Source: Membranipora membranacea | Lineage: Eukaryota; Bryozoa; Gymnolaemata; Cheilostomatida; Membraniporidae | Reading direction: 5' to 3' | NCBI GenBank assembly: GCA_914767715.1 | Contig: OU612074.1 | Coordinates: 18,152,062 to 18,216,061, forward strand | Length of the DNA: 64,000 nucleotides | Shown: positions 35,201 through 51,667 of the stretch, in pieces | Numbering within the stretch: the first letter of the stretch is position 1 | Layout: every line of letters begins with the position of its first letter | Made by a program: the position numbers and the translations under genes | The notes under the pieces: model-generated | Databases searched by the model: none | Told to the model about the DNA's origin: nothing | What the model saw: only the letters and a program-made list of their open reading frames with translations

Positions 35201-38200
35201 ATTTGATGTTGGACAAGACAATGCATGATTTGTTCATAAGATATGAAAACAGACTTCAACTCCTTATTCCTCATGAAATCTAGCAGGTAATAGTATATTA
35301 TCACAACTTTCTACAAGAATCTAAACACTAGCAAAGTGATATGAATACATTATTATATTAGTTGTTATTACATTATTATTAATATTGTTATACAGGTATA
35401 CAATTATTTATTCATGTACAAACACATTTCTTTTCACAAACAAACTGCAGCCAGCCCTTAATGGCGTTTGGAATGGCGATCGTGGTCGTAGGAGATGGTA
35501 AAGAACCGGCATGGCGAACACCATCAAGGACTGGCTGTGAAACAAATGGGTAACACAGATAGTGGTTACATTCAACAACATAATGGATTAGCTGAGTCAG
35601 TACAGTAAATGACAGAAAAAAGCTTGACAAGGTAAACTGTCATCATTAGTCAGATAATTGTAGCCAGCTACTGTACTAGATCTATACATCGTATTTTACA
35701 TACACCCGGAGAAGTAAGGAATTCGCAGGAGGAAACCTTAACGCACATTCTTAGAATAGCTTAATTTACTCACTCTCTTTACTTTACATAGACTATGAAC
35801 CAAAATTTAGTGCTAGCTCACATTAAGTCACCCCAAAACCTAGCTGAATTTTGGCAAACATTTAATCTTTTAGGGTACGATATGTTCATCAGATTGGAAA
35901 GTCATCAATTATTCATTAAGAACCTATACCTCACGATAATGGTTTTTACTTAAATCATATTTAATCATCATTTTATCATAAATTACCATGATGGGCAGAT
36001 TAAAAACCAATTTATATACTTATAACAAAAAAATGTCACTCAATTAACAGTTTGTATAACAGGTGGGGCAGATTGCCCGGCAGGAATTCTCAGCATCATC
36101 AATTATTTTTTCACCAACAAATCCACTAACGTCATTGCGTTGGCATTGGAAAATATTTAGACAAAATGTTGTCAACAACTCTATTTACATTTAAATTTAC
36201 ATTGTCAAAACACCTGTTTTCACTGAATTGAGTTTTATTCCCTTGATTTTATTTCGATTGTTTTTTGTTTTGGGTTCTTTGCACATCAGGGAGAACATTT
36301 TCGGATGATGGTTGTTGCAATAAAAATGTATATCTATATATATATATATATATATAACAAATCTCTGTAAGGTTAAAGTTGTCTTCTCTCTTACAGAGAG
36401 GACACAACATCTTATTATTCTATTGTTATTATTCATAAGCAGGTAAGTAAACCTATGAGTCAGCTTATAAGTGACACAAACACAGAACAAGTATATTACA
36501 AAGGGGTTGTTAAGAGGAGATCAAGTTTGATCCATTTGCTGTTATCGGAATCTCTTCCCTCAAGCCAGCGGTGGCTAAAGAAAATCACAGGGGCCCGAAA
36601 TGCAGGCAAATTGGATCACACTTGATCTTGTTGTTGATAAGTATTTTGACACAATCTGAAATAACACACACTACACTACCTGTGATGTTTACTGTAACAT
36701 GCCGAAAATGGAAATGGAAGAATGAATACAAGATCTGAAGATCGACACACTATAGTTGAATGAAAACTTAATAGTGTATGATAGAGAAATTACCACAAAT
36801 ATATCAGAGTAGCACAGCGATATGGAGAGAGGAAGCAAAAAAGAAAATTGTATTTGGTGCCTTGGGGAAATTAAAGCGATGGCAACTTGTGTTCTTATTT
36901 ACGTTTTTAGAGTTATGCAGTTAATTAATTTTTGGGGCCAGATTTAACTAAATGATTTTGCAGATATGTGGTTTAAAAAATTGCCAACTGCTTTACTAAG
37001 TAGAAAACACCAGCATGCTATTCTATTGGTGAAGAAAGTAGTTAGAACAGAGACTATAGTCTCTGGTTAGAACACAAAGTTCACCATTGGGATAATCAAC
37101 TGCGATTTGAAAAGATAGATATCAAAATAATGTGAAGCAAGTAAAAAGGTGCGGCATTATGGATCTACGAAATATCTATCAAAGGATTAATTATTTGGGG
37201 CAAATGAACTGTAGCCAGTCAGATAACTCTTATTCTGTCTGACTCTGGAGATCGGCTTGCAGTATCAAAGATTTTAAACAGCAAATACAGTAAGATTGTG
37301 TTCTGTTCGTTCAGATTCCACCCATTTCACGGACTCATTACAAGTTTTGGCAAACGCAGAAGTATTTACCACAGGGCCAAAACATAATCAAGCCGGAATG
37401 AAAGACATGTATTTTATGCATGCCTACAAATTCACTTTTTTTGGCAGGACTGTAACAGCAACTGTGACAGAGGAATGTGACAGATGTCTGTCAAAAACTC
37501 AATCTAACTGCTGGGCTAATGATTTATCAGGTGTCTTTATACAGTGTCGATGATCACAGACTGATAATTATTAATAGATTTGGGACAGACTTGATTACCA
37601 AAGATTACTTCGGCAGGTGGCTATAAATACTCACGGTTCTCGGGTCTACAAAAAAAGGAGAGAAATGACACAGATTAATACATGTGTGACAATGATGAAT
37701 GGCCTTAGATCTGAATCACATATATGTGCAATAAAAGGTGGGCTAAAGCTACACCCGACTCTACCTACACCTTGGCAATTCTGTAGGGACTCGAACTATG
37801 ACAAACCATGAGACAATTGAAGGAGGTTATGTTTTCATATTACCAGGATGTGAGTTGGGCAAAATGGAGACAAATGATCATGTAAGAATGTGCTGATGAT
37901 ATTTTGCTATTTCTAATTAATGAGGGCCTCTTAAAATGTGAGGTGTTGTCACCATGTACACCTGCGTGTGTGACACTATGAGGGCCCTCACTGGTGTTAT
38001 TTTTAATTTATGAGTAACAACCTAAATCACAAATGACAATTTCAGGATGTCTTTGGATTTTAGAACTTATGAATCAAGGTTTCTTGAAGAAAAATTCCAC
38101 AATAAAAACGATAAAGGCACACAATTGATCCTCTTTGATTTGTATCTCCTGATACCCGAAATTTTAAGTTGTTAAAAATTGGACATTTTTATTGAAAAGG

Positions 38201-41200
38201 TTTTGGATTTTGGCACAAGGCATCCTCATCCCATATTCCAGGTATAAAACCATCAATCAAGACAGAGAAGTCAGAATGTCTGACAAAAACTTGAAGAGGT
38301 CTATCCGTTCTTCTAGGTCTGTTCCACCCTCAGCTACACTACCTGGTCTGATTAAGAGCCCTATTAGTGGTGAGGAGTACTCCTTGTTAGTGGTGGAAAT
38401 AAATAACGAAGGAAAACAATTCCCTTTGATTTTTCCCCATCAGCACACCAAGGAGCTCCAATCTATCATACCAGTACAACCATACATCATTGTAATGGAT
38501 GTATAACCAAAATTTGAGGGGATTAACATCTAACATAAAGATGTTTTTATTACTTATCATTTTACAACATTGGCAGAATGGTAGCAAGAGAGATTTCACA
38601 AGGTGTCAATTTGACAAAAAAAATAGCAACATGGCTTAAGGCATAGTTATTTCTTCCCATAGACTGCCACTCTAAAGGTTAGGCCTGAATGAACTGATAA
38701 TCAGTAATTGCAGTCTGAGAAATACATCCTAAACCATCTATTTTCCAACTATTTGCATCCGCCACAGTTAGAAAGGTAGCTTACTGCAATCTGCCCAGAC
38801 AAGAAAAGAATGCATTGTGCTCATTATGCCACTTGGTTGGGAAAGTGGTTGATAATGAAATGCCTCTAATCAGCTATCCCGACACTTAAACTAACTTCTA
38901 CAGCTATTTTACGTCAATTTTCCATTTTCATACACAACAACACAACTGTGAGAATTAGAGGGATTTAAGTCAAAACAGTAAAACAAGATTCCATCTGGTC
39001 GTTGCTATCAGTTGATTAGGCTTATGCAAATCCGCTGACTATTGAATACTCTTACTCAACAACAATTTTTCCATTTCCATTAAAAATATAAACTTAATAA
39101 CTGTGAGAATTTGAGGGAGGTAGGAAACACCTCTGAATCACATCAAAACAGTTAAGATCCCATCTGGTGGTTGCTATCTGCTGATCAAGTTCATGGATTA
39201 TGACTGAGAGATGGAAGTGTGATAAAAATCGTTTGGCTGGAAGCTAAACAATAATTACTGGGTTACTGGTGTAAATGGCAATTACCAACGGTTGAGAGAT
39301 AATAAGAAAATTTCTCTCCTCACTGTGTTTGAAACTTTTGATCTTGGTGTGATCTCAGTGTGATTGTGAGCTGTGGTAGAAAAGTTGTGAGAAGTTCAGA
39401 TCCTCATTATAGTTTTGACCGCACAAGTAATTTGAGCAATTGTTAAAACACGCAAATCATACACCATGTCTGACTTCATCACACGGAAACCACACAATGC
39501 CTTAGACACCGAAATTCACTTTATTAGTTTTTAACAGAAATGAGGAATTGTATACTGGCTCTGGCTCGGAGAAGCACACCCTTGAGAAAAAATTGAAATC
39601 TAATTTTTGTAATTTTCTGCACAATGATGTAGGTTGTAGAGGAATCAGCCCAAATCAGTTGAGTGAGTTTCAAAACTATGTGAGGCCTGCTGATTGAAAT
39701 TTGGCTGGAACAGAGAGGGTTCTCTAAGTAGAGATAAAAAAAGTGCTGATGGTGCAGTTTTTTAAGCCTTTCAGTTGCTGAGTCCCGAGGCTAAACATCA
39801 GTGATATAAGCTGAGTAACTCTGAATTTAGCAGTTGGGGTAACAAACCCATAACAATGAACCAAACATAAGGATACTCTTATATATCAAAGTTACACAAC
39901 ATCCCATGTGGTGATTTAATCAAACTTATCCCTATAATCACCTAGCAGCTTATCTTTACAGAACTCAAACAGTCTTGCTGAGAACATAAGGGTCAAGGAG
40001 AGACTGTTATTAGCCTGACACGGGGCGGACTGTATAACGCCTCTGTTCATGCAAATATGGTCATCTAAAGGCTAGGTTGTTACTGTATAGGCGATAGCCT
40101 CGGGACACACCCAGTAGTTTACATACTGACAAGGGCTCTTCAGATGGAGCCTTACAGATTTGGAGATGACCGATTTCCCCACCCCAATGTCGTATAATAT
40201 TAGAGGAACAAACCAATAGAATACCCTCAAGGAATAAATATTACCTAAGTTGGGTTTAGCTAGGTTGGGGGTGAAGTTTGGAGTTTAAAAAACCGATCCG
40301 GTTAAGTAAATTTCGGTTGGACAAAACTTTTTCGAGCCAGTACAATATGGCTCACTTTTTCACCTGAGAAGGCTTTAAGTCCTCTATGATATACATGTTT
40401 TATGATAAGCTGATGTGATATTTGACATCCTGGAACGGCCAGAACAACACAAGTTACAGCCTTACAGGGCCGGAAACCAGGATCTGCTGTCAGTTCATAA
40501 TTTCTACAATTGACTTTTGAGTGTGAGTGGAAACCAATGCCATGAACGTGACTGCTCTAATTACACTTTGGAGAATACAATACATCTGTTGAAAACAACT
40601 TGGGAGATTAAGAACATAAATTAAGGGATTAATCTCTAGTTTCAAGTTCGATTTGTCTCTACACTTCAGAAACAACCCATTAGGATCACACTATATACAC
40701 ATCTGACCTAGGGCTGCCACACAAACTTAGTCATAATCTAAAGCTGCCCAATAATGCTCTAACCTGTCATCATGCATTAGAGGATTTGGAAACACTAAGC
40801 AAGAAGTAATTTTCGGGTGACGCTGACTTTGATTTTCATCAAGACTGATTGAAAATAATGGAGAATATTGGATAAAATTGATGAAATTTGGTTAACAAAT
40901 ACGTTTAAGTATTATACTAGTAAACTAACAGCACCAATTTCATATATCTACAACATTACACATCATCATGTAAAATTGGATACAGCAGACATCTATAATA
41001 GTAACTGTGATATCTCTGATTTGGTAATATTGTTACAGCCCTACATAATCCACTGATAATCCAGCGATAAGTACTTAGTCTCATATTATTAGTAAACACC
41101 TCAGATTAGAGTAATGAACCTTAAAAGTAGTGATCGTTCAACAAGAAGAGACTTTACCTGCGGACAGGTATTAATTACCTGCAAACAGGTAAATTTCAGA

Positions 41201-42692
41201 CAGGTTGTAATGTATGTTATGGGGGGGGGGGGGCACAAATGAGCTGTCAATATCTGCACCCTGGTTTACAGGTTAGATAGAGGTTAAAAAGCACTTATTC
41301 CATAAACTAAGGCGGTGCATAGGGTGATTTTGGAACCCCATTTCAATTTAACAAAATTTCCGCAGCTCTTGTTGAAAATTAATTGCAGGAGGCTTTCAGA
41401 TTGTAGGTGAACTTTGATCATTTTGAGTAAAAGCAAATCATTGGTAGATTGGTATATTCAAAAATGTGGCTATGATGTCTTATTGCTTTGTATGATCTGT
41501 CAAATACTATTCAAGTTTATGTAAAACACTATGATAGATGGTTATATAAGTTTCACAAAATAAATTTTAATTGTTATGTTGGTAGGTTGTTTTTGAGCAA
41601 AAGTTGTTCAATTTATGCATCCTTGATTCGCCCTGGACCTTCAAAAATATTACCACTCAACAGGCGAATATTACAGTGAGGAGTAACAGGTTCCTCCTTG
41701 TTACCAGCCATCATTTACACAATCAGCAGGGAGGGTAACACCCTGCATAAGTGATACTTAGATGTGTTTAATTTAACAATTAGCATTTAATTGTGTACTT
41801 GAGTGTGCAAATTCCTGGCTAATCGTTTGAATATTATGTTTTATGTCCTTTGAGACTTGGTACATCCCTTACATTCTGGTATTCTTGTAATGATTGGCAA
41901 CTGAGAAAAACTGTCACTTGGAGAATGTGGCTTGGTTTTACGAATACAGGAAAGCAATGATGACATAAAATCTAGTTCGCTGCAGGAACAAAAATTCTCT
42001 TCCCAAATGATTTGTAATTTATCTGCTAATTCCACCTGGAGGCTTGAGGCCATGCCATAAATTGTTATTATAATTGATTCTGGTCCCGACAATGATGTGC
42101 TGGCAATGAATAAGTTAAGTTGAGACTTACTTTGGTGGTGGACCCTGCGCAGACACAGTACAACAGGCAATCACTACAAAAAAAAACATATGAAGAATAT
42201 CGGAGAAATTAACTGGTGACAAAACCTCGTGATAAATCGGGCTGTATTCCTATGAGTTTACCACGTAATATGATACGTGATGACAACATGGTAACCACCA
42301 GAATTTTTCCCGTTTTGGATGAATGTAAGTGACTTAGTTGTAAGGATATAAATTTGAAGGTGTACTACCAGAAGTTGTATATAACACCGAATTATGATTG
42401 TAACAGGAAACATTTGAAGATAGATATATAATCAAGATGTCAAAATTCAAATTTAACAATTTTTAACATCAGGTTTGCAAACTGTATTTGCACCGTTCAG
42501 GGAACAATGCAACAATATCAGTCCATACCATGATGTTACGCAGATTCTAACATTGACTTATACCATACCATATCTGCTTATACTGATTATATCCCAGAGT
42601 ACCAAAATGAAACAGGTTAACAATTTACAGTTTAAATTTTGGAATATTCTCTTACCTATCGAGACAAGAGCTAGCTGATACATCAACACCAT
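29105..42692 (-). CDS. Cys-rich secreted protein with Thr/Ala-rich stalk and GPI-anchor-like C-terminus (12 exons)
   Basis: Unrecognised family, about 450 residues. Exons on the minus strand: 42692-42656, 42173-42131, 36125-36061 (tentative), 35038-34912, 34582-34322, 33983-33911, 33445-33262, 32753-32677, 32128-31957, 31234-31141, 30059-29970, 29235-29105. The first two encode a signal peptide (MVLMYQLALVSIVIACCTVS). The body has about 23 Cys in several helical-looking blocks (CAKCELLANRAFDYF, CSVCSEFVWALQCFQHC, CRMADTRVCDMKYNKRSCG, LECKLRTAIDGRCGDYINLFC, TYFCEYLEEPPVCMQETVD). A mucin-like stretch (TTTTTTTTLPTTT, then Ala/Thr/Val) follows. The end is basic, then SASSLRMDNNMVYALTALVL plus GLAFY and stop, as expected for GPI attachment. 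All joins phase correctly except 34912 to 34582. It is a probable cell-surface protein; ligand unknown. Confidence 0.75.
29970..30059 (-). CDS. GPI-like gene exon: Ala/Thr-rich stalk
   Basis: Acceptor tacctccag, donor ACTG/gtaaac, phase 1 to 1. It encodes TVSTAAPTSAMAATVATAPI and two N-x-(S/T) sites in NSTGNST. Confidence 0.72.
31141..31234 (-). CDS. GPI-like gene exon: Thr-rich stalk
   Basis: Acceptor tattaacag, donor ACAG/gtaagt. It encodes EMIQDVCGSLPTTDRMPS, then eight Thr and LPTTT; the Cys is the last of the body. Confidence 0.78.
31957..32128 (-). CDS. GPI-like gene exon: Cys-rich block
   Basis: Acceptor atttacag, donor ACT/gtaagt; 57 full codons. It encodes YLEEPPVCMQETVDTWLMYF and ILQKEWSDIVAPLCANRPNN, with three Cys. 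Confidence 0.82.
32150..32270. repeat. AT-rich low-complexity tract
   Basis: Alternating TATATA and ATTTAT motifs over about 120 bp in the intron just upstream of the exon at 32128. Confidence 0.85.
32677..32753 (-). CDS. GPI-like gene exon
   Basis: Acceptor gtatttttag, donor TGCGA/gtcagt. It encodes DTDLSWGYFENMHTHEDDRN and LTYFC, with the E codon completed by the next exon. Confidence 0.78.
33262..33445 (-). CDS. GPI-like gene exon: Cys-rich block
   Basis: Acceptor tattcgcag, donor AAG/gtaaat; 61 codons after one phase base. It encodes WKQCMNETLEESDLDCSGVC and LECKLRTAIDGRCGDYINLF. It has six Cys and an N-x-T site. Confidence 0.83.
33911..33983 (-). CDS. GPI-like gene exon
   Basis: Acceptor ctgtttatag, donor GAAAA/gtaagt. 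It encodes CRMADTRVCDMKYNKRSCGE; three Cys. Confidence 0.78.
34322..34582 (-). CDS. GPI-like gene exon: largest Cys block
   Basis: Donor AAGA/gtgagt, phase 1. It encodes KVKSLIGCLVGVSDPAASQS and ICSVCSEFVWALQCFQHCKD. The acceptor is uncertain: tgattcag at 34583 leaves two bases before the frame, and ctatag at 34605 leaves none. Neither joins the previous exon, which also ends with two bases. Confidence 0.78.
34912..35038 (-). CDS. GPI-like gene exon
   Basis: Acceptor tgttttatag, donor TGCGA/gtaagt. Only one frame is open: CAKCELLANRAFDYFTNFHF and NETKPWKLAGEQSC. The junction with the downstream exon at 34582 does not phase. Confidence 0.75.
36061..36125 (-). CDS. GPI-like gene exon, tentative
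   Basis: Proposed because it bridges phases exactly: it takes one base to finish the codon begun at 42131 and leaves one base for 35038. It encodes GFVGEKIIDDAENSCRAICP with T. The acceptor (gacgttag) and donor (T/gttata) are both weak, so the edges may differ. Confidence 0.5.
36510..36650. repeat. small foldback element
   Basis: GATCAAGTTTGATCCATTTGC is followed about 70 bp later by GCAAATTGGATCACACTTGA, its approximate reverse complement. CTTGATCTTGTTGTTGATAA continues. A similar arrangement occurs at 63145-63320. Confidence 0.55.
38940..39190. repeat. two diverged copies about 160 bp apart
   Basis: AACTGTGAGAATT(A/T)GAGGGA and CCATCTGGT(C/G)GTTGCTATC(A/T)G occur at about 38944-39012 and again at about 39100-39181. 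Confidence 0.6.
42131..42173 (-). CDS. GPI-like gene exon 2: end of signal peptide
   Basis: Acceptor ttttttgtag, donor CCAAA/gtaagt. With the base from exon 1 it encodes VIACCTVSAQGPPP; the likely cleavage is after VSA. Confidence 0.75.
42656..42692 (-). CDS. GPI-like gene exon 1: start codon and signal peptide
   Basis: ATG at 42692-42690, MVLMYQLALVSI, donor ATAG/gtaag. A second in-frame ATG three codons on could serve equally. Confidence 0.7.
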
Positions 42693-45207
42693 CCTTATAT
42701 CCAAGAGTTATATCCGAGCGCAGATACTCTGTAGATAATCAAGGGGAGCACGGAACCAACCTGTACCAGCAGACCAGACCAGCTAACACCCAAACAGACA
42801 GACAAGAATGTGTCCAGGAGAAGGAGGGGATAAGAACTATAGAGAGGATATGATACCTGATCAGACCCTCAACTGTTTTCTCTAACCCTGATCTATCTAT
42901 GAGAGGGTGAAGCTAGATTCTAGCCTCTGATTTACCAACAGCATATAAAGAGGATAACTGTGTAATGTTCCTTAGGCAGTGTGATTTAGAGTGTAGAAAA
43001 TTAGGCTAGGTAGAGCTGACGGTTCTTGAGATCCACTAGACCAAACTCATAAAATCATTAGCTGGTGATGGGTCAATAAAGGTTTGTTCTCGTTGATTTC
43101 CTAGGTTTATTGTACCATTGAGATCAGCTGATGTGACGAATGATATCCGAAATAAGCGCATAAAGAGCCTGGGTAAAAGATAATTTCAGTGGAGACCCAC
43201 CCAATAACACCCATTGAACTGTTCAGGCTAAATTGGTGATAGGTGATTCTCTTGCGGGCATTTACAGATACATAATTACAGGCTGGTCAGGATGAACACG
43301 TCGTTACCATGACGATAATACGTTACAGGATTAATTGTCTCTGTGGCCAAAACGTCCTGCGGGTGCTCCTCCATTGTATGTTATCGAATCAAATAGCTGC
43401 AGTACCCACGCTGTGCGTGCTGAGGAGAAGGGATTGGCGCCACTACCACCCTCATCAAGCCAATATGGGCACTCAAGCTGGTGACACACTGATAGCAATA
43501 TCATTTTAGTATCTTTGCTGATACAGATGTCATGCAGCCCCCAGGACACAATGTTAAGCATAACGTAATTATTATCCTGCTACTCACAGAGTTGAGAGGG
43601 AGGTAATTTCAGCCTGCTGATCCTACCTTATACTGTCACCAATATGACAGTCACTTATACACACAAGACAAGTCATCGCAGGCCAAACTAACGCCTCCAT
43701 ATACCATATTATGCTGCACACTAGTCGTAACAATCACTAGAAGGGCGATTGAGATATTACATAACTTCATCACTCCCCTCCCTGGCGCATGAGTTTTAAG
43801 GTTGTTCAACCCTTGTTAATTCAAGGCTTTCCTGAGTACTTTGAACTTAACTGCAAGTGAGACTCATCTCCTCATTATAGTAAATCACTCTGGTGTAAAG
43901 AGTGACTGCAGTTGTAGTTCAAGACATTGCTGGCTAAAATTAGCGGCCAGGTTTAAAATAGCCAAGTTGAGGGAAAGTTAAGCTGAACATAAATATTGTA
44001 TGAGAATATCTGTCATATTTGTTGTTGTTGAGGAGTTTGCAGATTTATGAATAATGAATGACAAAATATAAATTTGGTGAATCCACGTAAAGAAAAACTA
44101 AAGTACTTATGATAATTTTCTGCTTGTTGGGGAGAGGAGTGGCTATTGCAGAGTCAATGTAAAATTTGTGATGTAATAATTCATATTAAAAATTTTCTTT
44201 TCAAAGGGTCTAGCCACTATCAAAAGTACAATTTAAGTTGGCAAACAAACTGTTTTCTTTTAAAATATTGAACTGAATTGATAATTGATTATGCTATAAA
44301 TGTTGGCCTTTACCGAGGTGGCATTCATCTTGAGATATCACACCAAGAATATCTGACAGAAATTGAGGTTTTTAAAAATATTACCAAGCAAGGTGGTATT
44401 CTATTGACACAGGCTGATCATATCTAACTTCCCGAGTGAGTTCCACACATAAGTTTAGGATTATTAGACTCACTCAGTTTGCAGAGCGTGTTTCATGGGA
44501 TCTTCTTTATTCTATCTAGTATTTCTTCCCTCACTGTCATAGTTGACAATTGGATGAGGTAGGAACATTGTTAATTAGATATGTTGACATATTTAAACTT
44601 TTGTGTTACGCAAACATTATGTACAAGTTTTTACGGCCAGGAACTAAGATGTGATACTGATGAATGAAGGCCATTAGCATGCTCATTTAACAGGAGTGAT
44701 TTTTGTTTAAAATTGTGTTGACATTTTTCTTCTGTGATATCAACAAGCTATTAGTGAAAGCCATGTGGAGTGATCTGGTGTTCTAATACTAACAGTAATT
44801 TCACTGTTATTGAGGAGTGAGGAGTCGTGGCCGTTACTTACACATAATGTGCACACTAAGATTAACATAATTTAGTTTTGGATTGCATAATACTTCAGCT
44901 ATTATGACCGAAAATAGAGCAGTATTCCGAGATAATAAAATAGCACCTTTATTTCTTTGGAAGCATACATAAAAAAATGAGAGGAGTCGTTTACTGGAAA
45001 AATTACCCACCACCTGTCAGAATAACGCTAATCTCTTTAAAAGAATGTAAAAATAAACCTTGCGTTAGAATATGGCTTTGGTGGTCAAAAATTTGTAATA
45101 AAAGTTTTTTTTACAGTGCTACGTTACATAGGTGGAGTATATGTGTCTGTCATAAACATAGGAATGTGTTTAAGTACATCTAATATAGTGTACTCTTTTT
45201 AAATTAG
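42693..45207. other. interval between the GPI-like gene and ALAD
   Basis: It should contain the promoter of the minus-strand GPI-like gene just above 42692. No clear TATA box or first exon was found, and no coding sequence is supported. Confidence 0.55.
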
Positions 45208-45549
45208 GCTAAAACGATTGTGAAAGAATCAGGTTTTTGGTATCATTCTAGAGTTCTCAGTCTAATTTAGAACACTGCTCTAGGTTCATAAGGACTAGTG
45301 TCCGATGAGGGAGTTCATTGCTGTGGCCAAGAAGTAAATGAGCTTCAGTTCAAGTCAAGACAACAAGGTATTAAAAACGTAATATTTTAAATATAGGAGG
45401 AAAAATAATACCTTTTTAATAATTTGAAATCTCAAACTTGAAAGAACATGTTGTTGACTGTTTACGAACCTAGAGCAGTATCCTAATTTAGTCTGAGAAC
45501 TTTAGAGTAATGCCAAAAACCTGATTCTTTCACAATCACTCGAATTTAG
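45208..45549. mobile_element. MITE-like element with ~85-bp terminal inverted repeats
   Basis: GATTGTGAAAGAATCAGGTT (45218) and CTGCTCTAGGTTCATAA (about 45277) are mirrored by CCTAGAGCAGTA (about 45470) and AACCTGATTCTTTCACAATC (to 45538). The arms of about 85 bp surround a loop of about 170 bp, with no coding capacity. It lies just beyond the 3' end of ALAD. No target duplication was identified with confidence. Confidence 0.75.
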
Positions 45550-45720
45550 CACTTGTGGAGTACTGGAATATTGGTTCTTTTAATGAAACTCAATACATTG
45601 TAATGTCAGTGAATTCCGACTTTGCTAAGCTAGTAGGGCAACATCTGGTGGTCCTAGAGATTTGAAGTAAGTGGAGCACACTATACTTGCAGTAATCTCT
45701 TGTGGTAAGATTATAGCTTA

Positions 45721-51448
<5,728 letters not shown>

Positions 51449-51590
51449 TATTTACATGTAAGCTGTGAAGTGTCTGATCATCTGCTGTATTATTATATTT
51501 CATGGGGATTTCTTCTTTTTCACCAAAATAGCTACTAAATGTAGCTAACACTTTAAAGAATGATCAAAGTTATCAACTTCAAGGGTTTAC

Positions 51591-51667
51591 CTGTATTTGT
51601 GTAGTTTTCAGCATTGTGACCTTGAACTTAAAGTTGAAACACTGGGCATGCGCAGCAATCACTTCCG
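51591..51667 (-). promoter_or_regulatory. candidate ALAD promoter and non-coding first exon (NRF1 and ETS motifs)
   Basis: On the minus strand CGGAAGTG (51667-51660, an ETS/GABPA core) is followed by TGCGCATGC (51654-51646, NRF1-like), then about 55 nt to AATACAG/gtaaac at 51591. This donor pairs with the acceptor at about 51466. No TATA box, as is usual for housekeeping promoters. Confidence 0.5.

Larger units (their letters stand above)
36126..42130 (-). other. large intron of the GPI-like gene
   Basis: A 6-kb intron with no exon I can support. It holds an inverted repeat at about 36510-36650, a (TA)n tract at 36332-36356, a two-copy repeat near 38940-39190 and a poly(G) tract at 41221-41233. 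Confidence 0.55.

Noticed and set aside
43331-43561. 76-codon minus-strand frame upstream of the GPI-like gene
   Set aside because: Has an open frame on the other strand too, and no motif or splice support.
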